Positions 33,441-41,316 of a stretch of 64,000 nucleotides of DNA are shown piece after piece. The stretch is taken from NCBI GenBank assembly GCA_020850615.1, contig JADZEI010000011.1:62001-126000 (forward strand), given 5' to 3'. A program made the translations under genes and the position numbers. The stretch comes from Dehalococcoidia bacterium (GTDB lineage: Bacteria; Chloroflexota; Dehalococcoidia; Tepidiformales; Tepidiformaceae). The first letter of the stretch is position 1, and each line of letters begins with the position of its first letter. The notes under the pieces are model-generated. The model saw nothing but the letters and a program-made list of their open reading frames with translations. It was not told where the DNA came from and did no database searches.

Positions 33441-33924
33441 GCATCCCCTCCCGGCAGGCCCGGGAGTGGAACGGGGCGCCACCCCGGAAGGCGGCGCCCC
33501 GTTGCGGGCTGGAGGTTTGAATCGGGGCCAGTGACGGCCCAGCGCGGGGCGGGGCGCCTGCGCGCGCCGCCTCTGACCGAGTCGCCCCCGGGCGTGGTGC
33601 GTGCGTCCGTGCCGTAGCACGTCCGCGGCGCTGGGCCCGGCGCCCGCGAGAGCCAGGGGCTCCCGTGTCGCCGCCGCGGCGGGCAGATCCCGCCGTGGTC
33701 CGGGACGAGGTGTCGAGCCCCGTACCCGGCTGGTCCAGGCCGGCCATCCTGTGCGATGGCCCCACCCCGGCGGCCGCGTCCGGAAGGGCGAACCCTTCGT
33801 GCGGCCCCGGCGCTTCCCGGCCCGAGGGCCGTTTCCCGCCGGCGGTGGCTCCCGACCACCCCGCCTCCAGTGGGCCGGACTCTACCCCCGGCCGGGTGGC
33901 GGGCCTAGCGACTTATGTAGCGCC
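33441..33924 (+). other. Gene-free, hairpin-rich region; possible structured RNA
   Basis: No open frame here looks coding. The DNA has many strong inverted repeats: AACGGGGCGCC/GGCGCCCCGTT (33470-33503, 11 bp), GGCCATC/GATGGCC (33742-33761), GAAGGG-CGAA-CCCTTC (33783-33798), and CGTGC/GCACG near 33610. It lies between the pnp terminator and another U-tracted hairpin on the plus strand. I tested by eye for RNase P, tmRNA, SRP RNA and tRNA signatures and found none convincing. Confidence 0.4.
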
Positions 33925-33965
33925 GGGCCGGGCTTCACAGAGGCTTGATGGGCCGGCCCTTTTTA
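33925..33965 (+). terminator. Intrinsic terminator ending the hairpin-rich region
   Basis: GGGCCGG (33925-33931) pairs with CCGGCCC (33953-33959), with an inner GCTTC/GAGGC helix, and is followed by TTTTTA. No protein gene precedes it on the plus strand for more than 500 bases, which suggests that a non-coding transcript ends here. Confidence 0.6.
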
Positions 33966-34051
33966 CGTCGGCCGCGAACCTGTAATAGACGCTTCTTCAC
34001 AAACGCGTGGTCCGCCGGCTTATGTGCGGCCTGCGAACAGAGCGGCCGGCG

Positions 34052-34468
34052 TTACGTCAGGAAGGCGTCGCCGATGGGATCGCGCGGCACATCGAGGCTG
34101 GCGTTGACCATGTGGTGCGCCAGCGGGCCGAGCCGTTCGAAGATGGGGCCGAGCGCCTCTTCCGGCACACCGTTCTCCTTCCAGGCTTCGCGCATGTAGC
34201 GCAGCCAGCGCCCGGCGGCGAGCTCGTCGATGACGAACGGGAAGTGGCGGAGGCGGAGCCGCGGGTGGCCGTACTTCTCGCTGTAGGCGCCCGGCCCGCC
34301 GAGCCACTGCTGGAAGAACAGCTTGAGCTTCTCCTTGCCGGGCTCCAGGTTGTCCGGGTAGATCGGGCGCATGTGGGCGTCGGTTTCGATGCGCCGGTAG
34401 AAGGACTCGACGATGCGGCTGATGCCCTCGGCGCCGCCGACGAGCTCGAAGGGAGGTGGCTGGGTCAC
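34052..34468 (-). CDS. Truncated hemoglobin, group II (trHbO-like)
   Basis: A 138-residue 2-on-2 globin. Typical group II elements: GGAEGISRIVESFYRR with the B10 Tyr near residue 24, MRPIYPDNLEPGKEKLKLFF, FQQWLGGPGAYSEKYGHPRL, HFPFVI with the proximal-helix His, and the G8 Trp in GRWLRYM. These proteins bind O2 or NO with heme and act in redox protection. The start is GTG at 34468, with CATACT six bases upstream as a possible -10. It is followed on the minus strand by the hairpin-rich region. Confidence 0.93.
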   Translation of the reverse strand: MTQPPPFELVGGAEGISRIVESFYRRIETDAHMRPIYPDNLEPGKEKLKLFFQQWLGGPGAYSEKYGHPRLRLRHFPFVIDELAAGRWLRYMREAWKENGVPEEALGPIFERLGPLAHHMVNASLDVPRDPIGDAFLT

Positions 34469-34505
34469 GGATCGAGTATGCCCCGATGCACGGGGTTGGG
34501 CCACG

Positions 34506-36629
34506 CTAGGGGCCGGCCGCGAACGCGAGCAGCTCGGCCACGAAGGCCTCGGCGACGGGGATGCCGCCCGCGTACTCCTGCGGCCCGGCGTACCAGTTGC
34601 GCCGCACGGTCGTGCCATCGGACAGGTGGAACACGACCACGGCCTGCGGCTCCTGGAACATGGGGATGTCCGGGCTGTACACGATCGGCTCATCGAGGAG
34701 GCGGTCGACCCAGCGGACGACGTCTTCGCCCCGGGCGATGCGAGACCAGCGGTCGGGCTCGCCGTCCATGGGGTCCCAGGTGCCGACGTCGAAGGCGCGG
34801 ACCTTGCCGCGGATGTCGAGGATGTCGGCGGCGGTCTTCGCGTCGCCAACTCCGTAGGCTTCGAAGATGCGCCAGCCGTACGGCGTCTCGGCCATGATGC
34901 GGAAGCCCACGGCGTAGCGGGACATCGCATAGAGCACGGTGCCGGCTTCGAGAGCGGCAGAGCTGCCGTCGTACTGGGAGTAGCAGGGGTCGACGTCGCG
35001 GACGTTCCACTGGACCGTGCCGAGCGCGTTCGCGGCCATCGCCGGGTCGGCGGCGAGCAAGGGCCGGCCGGGACCGAGCAAGCCGCCGCCGAGGAGCTGG
35101 TATTCGCGGCCGGCCCAGCGGACGAACGGGATCCAGTCGATCGGCGGGCGCGGCTGGCCCGGCGGGATGGACTGGCAGAGCGGCGGCGAGGCGCTCGGGG
35201 TGGGCGTGGTGGTGGGTGCGCCGCCGGTGGTCGCGGGGTCCTGCTGCGCCCAGAAGACGACGCGCTCATCGAGGCCCGGGCCGGTGAATGCGAGCTCGAA
35301 GCAGCCCGCCGCACCGAGCGGAATGGTGAAATTCGTGACGTAGCCGCGCCAGCCGTCCACGGAGGCGCTGAGCACAGGCCAGCCGGTGTCCAGCGGCCCA
35401 GCGGGCGGCAGAAGGACCCACTCGCTCGGGCCGAGGAACTCGGGATCGCCCGAGCCTTCGAGGCGGCGCAGGGAGATGCGGATCGCTTCCGTGAAGGCAG
35501 GGTCGACGATGAACTGCAGGTCCTCGCCGCCCCAGCCCTGCGCGTAGCCGTCGTAGCGCCCGGGTGGGTGGTACAGGAGGGTGCGCTGGCCGTGCAGGGC
35601 CGGGGCACCGAGCCCGACGTAGACCGGGCCGGCACCGATGGCCGGGGGGAAAGCGTCGTGGACGATGCGCGACGCCTCCGCCGGGCAGGACGCGGGCGGG
35701 CGATTGTCGACCATGCTGGGCTGCGCGCTCGCGTCGGTGATCGCCCAGAAGACGATCTGCTGGCGGTTCGAGCCGGGGCCTTCGACCTCCAGCGTGTAGC
35801 ACCCGGGGCTGGCGACCTGGATCCGGATGCTGGTCACGAAGTCGTACCAGCCGTCGGATTGCTGGAGCCAGGTCGTGGTGTCAGTCGGCAGCGGGTTCGG
35901 CGAGCCGGGAGGCACCGGCATCTGGAGGACGAGCTCAGAGGCGAGCACATCGCCGAAGCGCACCTCGCCCGTGCCGTCCAGGCGGCGGCCGCGGATAGTG
36001 ACGTCGCCCGGTGATGCGGGGTCGAGCGCGACGATGAACTTCTGGGCGCCCCAGAGCTGGCGCGGCCCGCCGAGGCTCTGCCCGTATTCGACGATGGCTT
36101 TGCCGGGGTGGTTGGGCGCGATGAGCATGGCGTAGACGGGGCCGTCCCCGCTCAGCGGCGCGAGCGCGGGCCGCACCTGGCGGGGCGTCGCGACCGGGCA
36201 GGAGGCCGGGATGATGCCCTGGTTCCCCGTGCCGGGCGTGGCCGTTTCGGTCGCCTGGACGGCGGTGTCGCCGGGATCGTCATCGCGGAGGGCGAGCAGC
36301 ACGAGGACGAGCCCCGCCACGCCGAGCACGACGGCCGCGCCGGCCAGCACTGCGCCCCGGAGGCCGAGGGCGGCCAGCGGAGCGACGACGCGCCCGAACC
36401 GGGCGAGCGGGCGGCGCTCGCCGCGCCAGAGGGCGGCGGCTTCCTCGCGGGAGGTCACGTCCAGGCGGGCGAGGATCTCGCTGACGTGGTACTTCACGCC
36501 CTCGAGCGAGATGCCGAGCTCCTGGGCGATGTCGTAGTTCGTGCGCCCGGCGGAGACGCGCTCGAGCACCTCGCGCTGGCGCGGGGTGAGGTCGCGAAGG
36601 GACGCGCGGAGCCGTGGTGAGCCGCCCAT
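34506..36629 (-). CDS. LuxR-type HTH protein with membrane anchor and large extracytoplasmic domains
   Basis: A 707-residue one-component membrane sensor. Residues 12-70 are a GerE/LuxR HTH: LTPRQREVLERVSAGRTNYD and EGVKYHVSEILARL, immediately at the N-terminus. A single transmembrane segment lies at about 86-112, followed by a Thr/Pro/Asp linker. Residues about 135-480 hold two homologous beta-rich units, each starting with a SCP-type Cys and a GxGPVY(A/V) strand and ending in an FW(A)QQD-like or FWAITD strand. A further C-terminal domain (about 505-707) contains WDPMDGEPDRWSR. LuxR HTH domains are normally cytoplasmic and C-terminal, so this order is unusual. The ATG has TATCGT six bases upstream. 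Confidence 0.75.
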   Translation of the reverse strand: MGGSPRLRASLRDLTPRQREVLERVSAGRTNYDIAQELGISLEGVKYHVSEILARLDVTSREEAAALWRGERRPLARFGRVVAPLAALGLRGAVLAGAAVVLGVAGLVLVLLALRDDDPGDTAVQATETATPGTGNQGIIPASCPVATPRQVRPALAPLSGDGPVYAMLIAPNHPGKAIVEYGQSLGGPRQLWGAQKFIVALDPASPGDVTIRGRRLDGTGEVRFGDVLASELVLQMPVPPGSPNPLPTDTTTWLQQSDGWYDFVTSIRIQVASPGCYTLEVEGPGSNRQQIVFWAITDASAQPSMVDNRPPASCPAEASRIVHDAFPPAIGAGPVYVGLGAPALHGQRTLLYHPPGRYDGYAQGWGGEDLQFIVDPAFTEAIRISLRRLEGSGDPEFLGPSEWVLLPPAGPLDTGWPVLSASVDGWRGYVTNFTIPLGAAGCFELAFTGPGLDERVVFWAQQDPATTGGAPTTTPTPSASPPLCQSIPPGQPRPPIDWIPFVRWAGREYQLLGGGLLGPGRPLLAADPAMAANALGTVQWNVRDVDPCYSQYDGSSAALEAGTVLYAMSRYAVGFRIMAETPYGWRIFEAYGVGDAKTAADILDIRGKVRAFDVGTWDPMDGEPDRWSRIARGEDVVRWVDRLLDEPIVYSPDIPMFQEPQAVVVFHLSDGTTVRRNWYAGPQEYAGGIPVAEAFVAELLAFAAGP

Positions 36630-36635
36630 GGCAGC

Positions 36636-36641
36636 ACGATA
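36636..36641 (-). promoter_or_regulatory. -10 element of the LuxR-type sensor gene (leaderless)
   Basis: TATCGT on the minus strand, six bases before ATG 36629. Confidence 0.45.
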
Positions 36642-36668
36642 CCGCCGGCCGGGGGCGTGCGAACTACC

Positions 36669-37046
36669 CTATGACGCGAATTCCGCTTCGTCGTCGCGGA
36701 GATCGATGGCCATCACGAGCGCGCGTTCGCGCCAGTCGGTGAGGTCGCCGGAGTAGCCCGCCTGGTACTTGGCGAACACGAGGTCGCGAGCGGCGCGGTC
36801 CTCGGGCATGCCGGGCGCCACGCGGCGGCCGGTCGCCGCGAACCAGCGGCCATCGAGCCGGACGCGCACGGCCGGGTCCGCGGCGATGTTGCGCACCCAG
36901 TGGGAGCGTTCGCCGCCGCCGGAAAGGAGGTAGAGCGTCCGCCCCTGGAGCCCGAACCAGATCTCGATCTCGCGCGGCTGGCCGGTCTTGCGCCCGGTGG
37001 TGACGAGGTAGCAGTAGTCGAGCCCGGCGAGTCCTTCGAGGTCCAC
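36669..37046 (-). CDS. Deazaflavin-dependent (DDN-like) nitroreductase family protein
   Basis: A 125-residue split-barrel protein of the DDN/FMN-binding type. It contains YLVTTGRKTGQPREIEIWF (the usual TGRKSG cofactor segment), LYLLSGGGERSHWVRNIAADP, and VRVRLDGRWF. Family members bind F420 or related flavins and reduce quinones or nitro compounds. The start is GTG at 37046; CACCAT six bases upstream is a weak -10 candidate. It diverges from the acyl-CoA dehydrogenase gene; the 145-base gap holds nothing else I can name. Confidence 0.8.
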   Translation of the reverse strand: MDLEGLAGLDYCYLVTTGRKTGQPREIEIWFGLQGRTLYLLSGGGERSHWVRNIAADPAVRVRLDGRWFAATGRRVAPGMPEDRAARDLVFAKYQAGYSGDLTDWRERALVMAIDLRDDEAEFAS

Positions 37047-37191
37047 GCGTGCATGGTGCCACAGCGGGAGTGCGGACGGCGACCGTGGCGTAGGTCACCC
37101 AACTCGGGTCCCCCCCAACCGGCAGGACACGCCGAACCCGGAGCCGGGCACGCTCGTCGCAGCACGGCGGACCACCGCCGAGGGAGGAACC

Positions 37192-38502
37192 ATGCGACGC
37201 ACCGAATACGAACCGGCCGCCGGGAGCACGGAAACCACGCCGGCCACGCCCTTCGCCACCCGCTACGAGTTGCAGGCCGTCACCGAACCGGGCCGCAAGC
37301 TGGTCGCGCTGGCCGAAACGCTCGCCACGGAGCTCGCCCCGCGCGCGGCGGAGTTCGAACGCGACGGGCACTACCCGCGGTCGGTCATCGACCGGCTCGC
37401 CGAGACCGGGTACCTGTACTCGCCGGTGCCGGAGGAGTTCGGCGGGCTCGGCGTCGTCTCCGCGCACGACCGCCTTGTCGCGGCGACGCGCCTGGCCCGG
37501 GCGGAGCCGTCCGTCACCATCGGCACGAACATGCACCTGGCGGTGGTGAGCACGCTGGCCCGCGGCTATCGCGCGGCTAAAGCGGCCGGCCGCGAGGAGA
37601 TGGCGCAGGCCGCGGGGGCGACGATGGCGCGGTTCGTCGCCAACAAGACCGCGGTCGCGACGCTCGTGAGCGAGGCCAACCAGGACCTGACGCAGCCGGC
37701 CACGACAGCAGAAGCGCGCGGGGACGGGTGGGTGCTGAACGGCCGCAAGATCTTCGGGACGATGGCGCCCCACGCCGACCTCTACAGCGTCGCGGTAACG
37801 CGCCGGGCGGAGGACGGGACGCCGATCTACGGCTTCGCGCTCGTGCCGAAGGGCACGCCGGGCGTGACCCTGAACGGCGACTGGGACCCCATCGGCATGC
37901 GGGCCTCCGACAGCGGGAGCGTAACGTTCAGCGACTGCTGGATTCCGGGATCGGCGCTGCGCGACCTGGCACCCGCGGGGACGATGACGACGGCACTACA
38001 GGAGCGCTACCTCGTGCCGCCGCTGGCGCACGCGTCGGCGCCGCTGGGCATCGCCGAGTTCGCCCACGGGCATGTGCTCAGCGCGCTCGCCTCGCGCGGG
38101 CCGGACGCGCGCGGCCGCCGGGCGATCGACCGGGCGACCATCCAGCAGCTCGCGGCCGAGAACACTGTTGACCTCGGGGCGGCGCGGGCGATCTTCGCGC
38201 GGGCGGCCCTCGCCATCGACGCGTACTTCGCCCGGTTCGCGCCGGACACCGCGCCGGTCGACGAGGCGCACGCGATCAGCGCGGAGGCGAACGCGGCCAA
38301 GCTCTTCGTGACGCACGCGGCGATGCGGGTGGTGGAGCGCGCGATGACGATGTCGGGCGGCGCGGGGTACATGAACAGCAACCCGCTCGCGCGGGCGTAC
38401 CGCGATGTGCGCGCCGGGCCGTTCATGCACCCGATGGCGTCGCACGTGGCCTACGAGTACGTGGGCCAGGTGACGCTGGGCAAGGCGCCCGAGGCGTTCT
38501 GA
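37192..38502 (+). CDS. Acyl-CoA dehydrogenase family flavoprotein
   Basis: A 436-residue FAD enzyme of the acyl-CoA dehydrogenase superfamily. The N-terminal helical domain has LYSPVPEEFGGLGVV; the central beta domain has DGWVLNGRKIFGTMAPHAD and IGMRASDSGSVTFSDCWIP; the C-terminal helical domain ends AMTMSGGAGYMNSNPLARAYRDV. The SGGAGYM and PLARAYRDVRAGPFMHP pattern is closer to the DszC/monooxygenase-like ACAD branch than to beta-oxidation enzymes. I cannot see an unambiguous catalytic Glu. The substrate is unknown. GAGGGAGGA lies five bases upstream of the ATG. Confidence 0.85.
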   Translation: MRRTEYEPAAGSTETTPATPFATRYELQAVTEPGRKLVALAETLATELAPRAAEFERDGHYPRSVIDRLAETGYLYSPVPEEFGGLGVVSAHDRLVAATRLARAEPSVTIGTNMHLAVVSTLARGYRAAKAAGREEMAQAAGATMARFVANKTAVATLVSEANQDLTQPATTAEARGDGWVLNGRKIFGTMAPHADLYSVAVTRRAEDGTPIYGFALVPKGTPGVTLNGDWDPIGMRASDSGSVTFSDCWIPGSALRDLAPAGTMTTALQERYLVPPLAHASAPLGIAEFAHGHVLSALASRGPDARGRRAIDRATIQQLAAENTVDLGAARAIFARAALAIDAYFARFAPDTAPVDEAHAISAEANAAKLFVTHAAMRVVERAMTMSGGAGYMNSNPLARAYRDVRAGPFMHPMASHVAYEYVGQVTLGKAPEAF

Positions 38503-38508
38503 GCGAGG

Positions 38509-38778
38509 CTACGGTTCGAGGGTGTAGCGGTCGCCGTCCCGCCGGATGGTGACCGTCGCGCCGCGGACCAAGCCCGCGAGGCGGATGAACCAGTGCCGGT
38601 GGGCCTTGTCGGGCCCCCGGCATTCGCACGCGTAGGACTCGACCTTCGCGGGGCCGGTGCCGGCCAGCTCGAAGGGCTTACCCTCGGCGGGGAAGAAGGC
38701 GAGCCTGGCCTTTTCGACCATGAGGTAGCCTTCGCGGGCTTCTTCGGTCGAGACCCTGCGCGTGTACGTGCTGGGCAT
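38509..38778 (-). CDS. Small hypothetical protein
   Basis: An 89-residue soluble protein with two Cys in YACECRGPDKAHRHW, next to several His, a possible metal site. It ends in a strand-turn-strand TVTIRRDGDRYTLEP. I recognise no family. The chosen ATG has GGGGGTAG a few bases upstream. It is convergent with the acyl-CoA dehydrogenase gene, six bases from its stop. Confidence 0.5.
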   Translation of the reverse strand: MPSTYTRRVSTEEAREGYLMVEKARLAFFPAEGKPFELAGTGPAKVESYACECRGPDKAHRHWFIRLAGLVRGATVTIRRDGDRYTLEP

Positions 38779-38852
38779 GGAACTACCCCCGGACCGAGCG
38801 TAGCGCCGTGGCGGTGGCGCGGGCAGCGCCGGGTGGCCGCGGGTCCCGGCGC

Positions 38853-39215
38853 CTATCGCACCGGAGGCAGCGCCCGGAGGAGCGATTTTGGCGCCACGAG
38901 GCGGTAGCTTTCGTCCACCAGGCGCGCGACTTCGTCCCAATCGACCGCCTCCAGGTCGAGCCGGAGACCGACCCAGCCGCGCGGGCCGAGGTAGGGCGGC
39001 ACGAAGAAGCGGCCGGGCGAGCTGGCGACTAGCACCTCCTGGGCGCCGGGCGCGGCCTTGCAGCTGAGGGCGCGCATGCCGTCACCGTGGTGGTCATCCG
39101 TGTAGTAGGCGAAGGTGCGACCGCGGACGCTGAACTGCGCGTGCTGGCCGCCCCGCTCGGCCGCTTCGGGATAGGCGAGGCAGATGGGGCGCAGGCGCGC
39201 GAGCGGGCTGTCCAT
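38853..39215 (-). CDS. MmcQ/YjbR family protein (second copy)
   Basis: A 120-residue member of the same fold family as the protein at 2144-2497 but quite diverged. It contains ICLAYPEAAERGGQHAQFSV, ALSCKAAPGAQEVLV, GPRGWVGLRLD and the closing DEVARLVDESYRLVAPK. The function of the family is not settled. TATGGT ends six bases before the ATG. It diverges from the riboswitch-controlled PRC-barrel gene. Confidence 0.85.
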   Translation of the reverse strand: MDSPLARLRPICLAYPEAAERGGQHAQFSVRGRTFAYYTDDHHGDGMRALSCKAAPGAQEVLVASSPGRFFVPPYLGPRGWVGLRLDLEAVDWDEVARLVDESYRLVAPKSLLRALPPVR

Positions 39216-39221
39216 GCGGCA

Positions 39222-39227
39222 ACCATA
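39222..39227 (-). promoter_or_regulatory. -10 element of second MmcQ/YjbR gene (leaderless)
   Basis: TATGGT on the minus strand, six bases before ATG 39215. Confidence 0.5.
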
Positions 39228-39309
39228 CGGGAAACGCTCGGCGGCCGAAACTGAACCGCAATGCCACCCGTGCATCCGGAAACCCGGGCTCAACCCGTGT
39301 CCTGCGACA

Positions 39310-39460
39310 CTGAAGTTGCACAAGGGGAGGAACACATCAGCGCCTAGCCCGCGAAGGCGGGACGGGGGACCCACCCACCAGGGGCGAACCCGGGAAACCG
39401 GGGCGGCTAACTTCCGGCCGTAGCCCGTCAGCTAACCCCGGCGGCGTCGGAAGCCTCAAC
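39310..39460 (+). ncRNA. c-di-AMP riboswitch (ydaO/yuaA class)
   Basis: The conserved core of the ydaO aptamer is readable: GGGGGACCCA (39364-39373), then GGGGCGAACCC (39381-39391), the GGGCGGCTAACTTCC region (39401-39415), and the highly conserved closing CCCGTCAGCTAACCCCGG (39424-39441), followed by GCGTCGGAAG. This ordering and the CCGUCAGCUAACC block are diagnostic of the c-di-AMP-sensing class. It lies immediately upstream of a PRC-barrel gene in the same direction. The 5' boundary is approximate; GTTG at about 39315 may pair with CAAC at 39457-39460 to close P1. Confidence 0.88.
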
Positions 39461-39491
39461 ACACTTCACGCGAAGTCGAAGGAGGCTCCAG

Positions 39492-39806
39492 ATGCAGGAA
39501 ACCAGGCAGATACACCTCGAAGCCGGCACGCCGATCATCTCGCTGGATGGCAAGAAGATCGGCACGGTGAAGGAGGTCCGCGAAAACTTCGTAAAGGTGG
39601 ATGCGCCCCGGCGCCGCGACTATTGGCTCGCGTGTGACCAGGTGCTCTCCGCCGACACGAACCAGGCCCTGCTCGTCATCCCGAGCGACGAAATCAACGT
39701 CTACAAGATGGACCGCCCGGGGCACGAATCGCTGGGCCGGCTGGGGGGCGACCCCGATGTCGTCGCCCAGCGCCAGCGATTCGACCGCGAGCTGTTTGGC
39801 CGCTAG
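39492..39806 (+). CDS. PRC-barrel/DUF2171 domain protein under riboswitch control
   Basis: A 104-residue single-domain protein. Residues 12-75 form a PRC-like barrel: PIISLDGKKIGTVKEVRENF, KVDAPRRRDYWLACDQVLS, LLVIPSDEINVYK. The C-terminal 30 residues are polar. PRC-barrels bind RNA or proteins and occur in the ribosome-maturation factor RimM; the role of the free-standing form is unknown, and stress-related roles are inferred for relatives. GGAGG lies six bases before the ATG. Because the leader is a c-di-AMP riboswitch, expression should follow c-di-AMP level, hence osmotic or cell-wall state. Confidence 0.75.
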   Translation: MQETRQIHLEAGTPIISLDGKKIGTVKEVRENFVKVDAPRRRDYWLACDQVLSADTNQALLVIPSDEINVYKMDRPGHESLGRLGGDPDVVAQRQRFDRELFGR

Positions 39807-39837
39807 TCAGCCGTTTCTCTCCCCAGCCCCCAGGTCA

Positions 39838-39870
39838 GGCGCCGTCCGTTGCAGCGGGCGGCGCCTTTCT
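39838..39870 (+). terminator. Intrinsic terminator of the PRC-barrel gene
   Basis: GGCGCCGTCC and GGGCGGCGCC form a stem with one mismatch around an 8-base loop, followed by TTTCT. Confidence 0.75.
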
Positions 39871-39873
39871 CTG

Positions 39874-41250
39874 TCAGGCGATCGTCCAGGTGGTGCCTTC
39901 GGGGCCATCTTTGAGCTCGACGCCCAGGGCCGCGAGGCCGTTGCGGACATCGTCGGCGAGCGCCCACTGCTTCTCCGCCCGCAGCTTCTTGCGCAGCTCC
40001 ACGAGGAGGTCGATGAACGGCGCCGCCTCGGCGGACTGCGTCTTCGCGCCTTCGAGCGAAAGGCCGAGCACGCCGGCGAGCTCGCGGAGGAGCTGCTGCT
40101 GGGTCACGAACTGCTGGCCGGCGTCGCGGGCGCGGTTGATGTCGCGGACGAGGTCGAAGAGGACGGCCATGGCCTGGGGCGTGCCGAGGTCGTCGTCCAT
40201 CGCGGACTCAAACCGGTCACGCGAGGCGCGCACGAGGGATGCCGTCTCTTCGTCGCCGAGGGCGCGGGCGTTCGCGGGCTGTTCCAGAAAGGCAGCTGCG
40301 CGGAGACGCTCGGCGCCGGTCTTCGCGGCATCGAGCGCCTCTTCAGTGAAGGTGAGCGGGCTGCGGTAGTGGCTCGAGAGGATGAAGACGCGGATGGCGT
40401 CGCCGCCCCAGCGCTCGATCGCCTCGTCCAGGCCGATGATGTTGCCGATGGACTTCGACATCTTCTCGGCGCCGAGCCGGAGGAGGGCGTTGTGCATCCA
40501 GATGCGGGCGAACTCCTTGCCGGTGAAGGCCTCGCTCTGGGCGATCTCGTTCTCGTGATGGGGGAAGATCAGGTCCGCACCGCCGCCGTGGATGTCGATC
40601 GACTCGCCGAGGTGGCCGAGGGCCATGGCCGAGCACTCGATGTGCCACCCGGGGCGGCCGGGCCCCCAGGGGCTGTCCCAGGCGGGCTCGCCGGGCTTCG
40701 TCCCCTTCCAGAGGGCGAAGTCGAGCGGGTCCTCCTTGAGCTCGGTCGGGTCGAAGCGGGCGCCGCTGAGCAGGTCGTCGATGTTGCGGTGGGAGAGCTT
40801 GCCGTAGCCCTCCTTGCGGCGGACGCGATAGTAGACGTCGCCGCCGGAGGCGTAGGCGAAGCCCTTGGCTTCGAGGCCCTGGATAACGGTGATGATCCCG
40901 GTTATCTCCTCGGTTGCGCGCGGGTAGGCGGTCGCGGGGAGGACGTTCAGAGACTGGAGGCTGCGCAGGTAGGCTTCGCTGAACTCGGTCGCGAGCGCCT
41001 CGACGGTCGTGCCACGGGCGTTCGCGCGATCGATGAGCTTGTCGTCGATGTCGGTGAAGTTCGTGACGTGCCGGACGGTGTAGCCGCGGTAATCCAGGTA
41101 GCGGCGGAGCGCGTCGAAGACGATGGCGGGCACGGCGTGGCCGATGTGGCTGCCCGAATAGGGCGTGATGCCGCAGACGTAGAGCTTGACCTCGTAGGGG
41201 GCCGCGGGAAGGTCTTTTTTCGAGTCAGAGAGGGTATCGAGCAGTCGCAT
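39874..41250 (-). CDS. cysS: Cysteinyl-tRNA synthetase
   Basis: A 458-residue class I aminoacyl-tRNA synthetase. It shows YVCGITPYSGSHIGHA (first zinc Cys and HIGH motif), VRHVTNFTDIDDKLI, the second zinc cluster GWHIECSAM and HHENEIAQSEAF, and KMSKSIGN near residue 270. The C-terminal DALR-type anticodon domain is present and length is normal. The ATG at 41250 is preferred to a TTG seven codons upstream. Its TAGACT promoter lies about 126 bases away, leaving a long leader that contains a short Cys-coding ORF. Confidence 0.97.
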   Translation of the reverse strand: MRLLDTLSDSKKDLPAAPYEVKLYVCGITPYSGSHIGHAVPAIVFDALRRYLDYRGYTVRHVTNFTDIDDKLIDRANARGTTVEALATEFSEAYLRSLQSLNVLPATAYPRATEEITGIITVIQGLEAKGFAYASGGDVYYRVRRKEGYGKLSHRNIDDLLSGARFDPTELKEDPLDFALWKGTKPGEPAWDSPWGPGRPGWHIECSAMALGHLGESIDIHGGGADLIFPHHENEIAQSEAFTGKEFARIWMHNALLRLGAEKMSKSIGNIIGLDEAIERWGGDAIRVFILSSHYRSPLTFTEEALDAAKTGAERLRAAAFLEQPANARALGDEETASLVRASRDRFESAMDDDLGTPQAMAVLFDLVRDINRARDAGQQFVTQQQLLRELAGVLGLSLEGAKTQSAEAAPFIDLLVELRKKLRAEKQWALADDVRNGLAALGVELKDGPEGTTWTIA

Positions 41251-41316
41251 GGGACGTCCTGTTCCGTACAAGGAGGGCAGCGCAGGCGTGTGCCGCGGAG
41301 ACGCGAGGAAGCGCCG

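Noticed and set aside
33512-33526. GGTTTGAATC as a tRNA or tmRNA T-loop
   Set aside because: The flanking five bases do not pair and no acceptor or anticodon arm can be drawn.
30420-33620. A 1066-residue antisense frame over pnp
   Set aside because: It is low-complexity, without motifs, and explained as the mirror of a high-GC coding frame.
33601-33948. A 115-residue ORF in the hairpin-rich region
   Set aside because: Its composition is typical of random translation of high-GC DNA (Arg, Pro, Gly), there is no RBS or -10 spacing, and it runs into the terminator hairpin.
33441-34051. RNase P RNA on either strand between pnp and the globin gene
   Set aside because: Fragments such as AGTCCGGCCCACTGG (minus) and CCGGCTTAT (plus, 34015) resemble RNase P conserved regions, but they lie on opposite strands, and the GAGGAAAGTCC and ACAGAA...GGCTTAT blocks are not both present in the right order.
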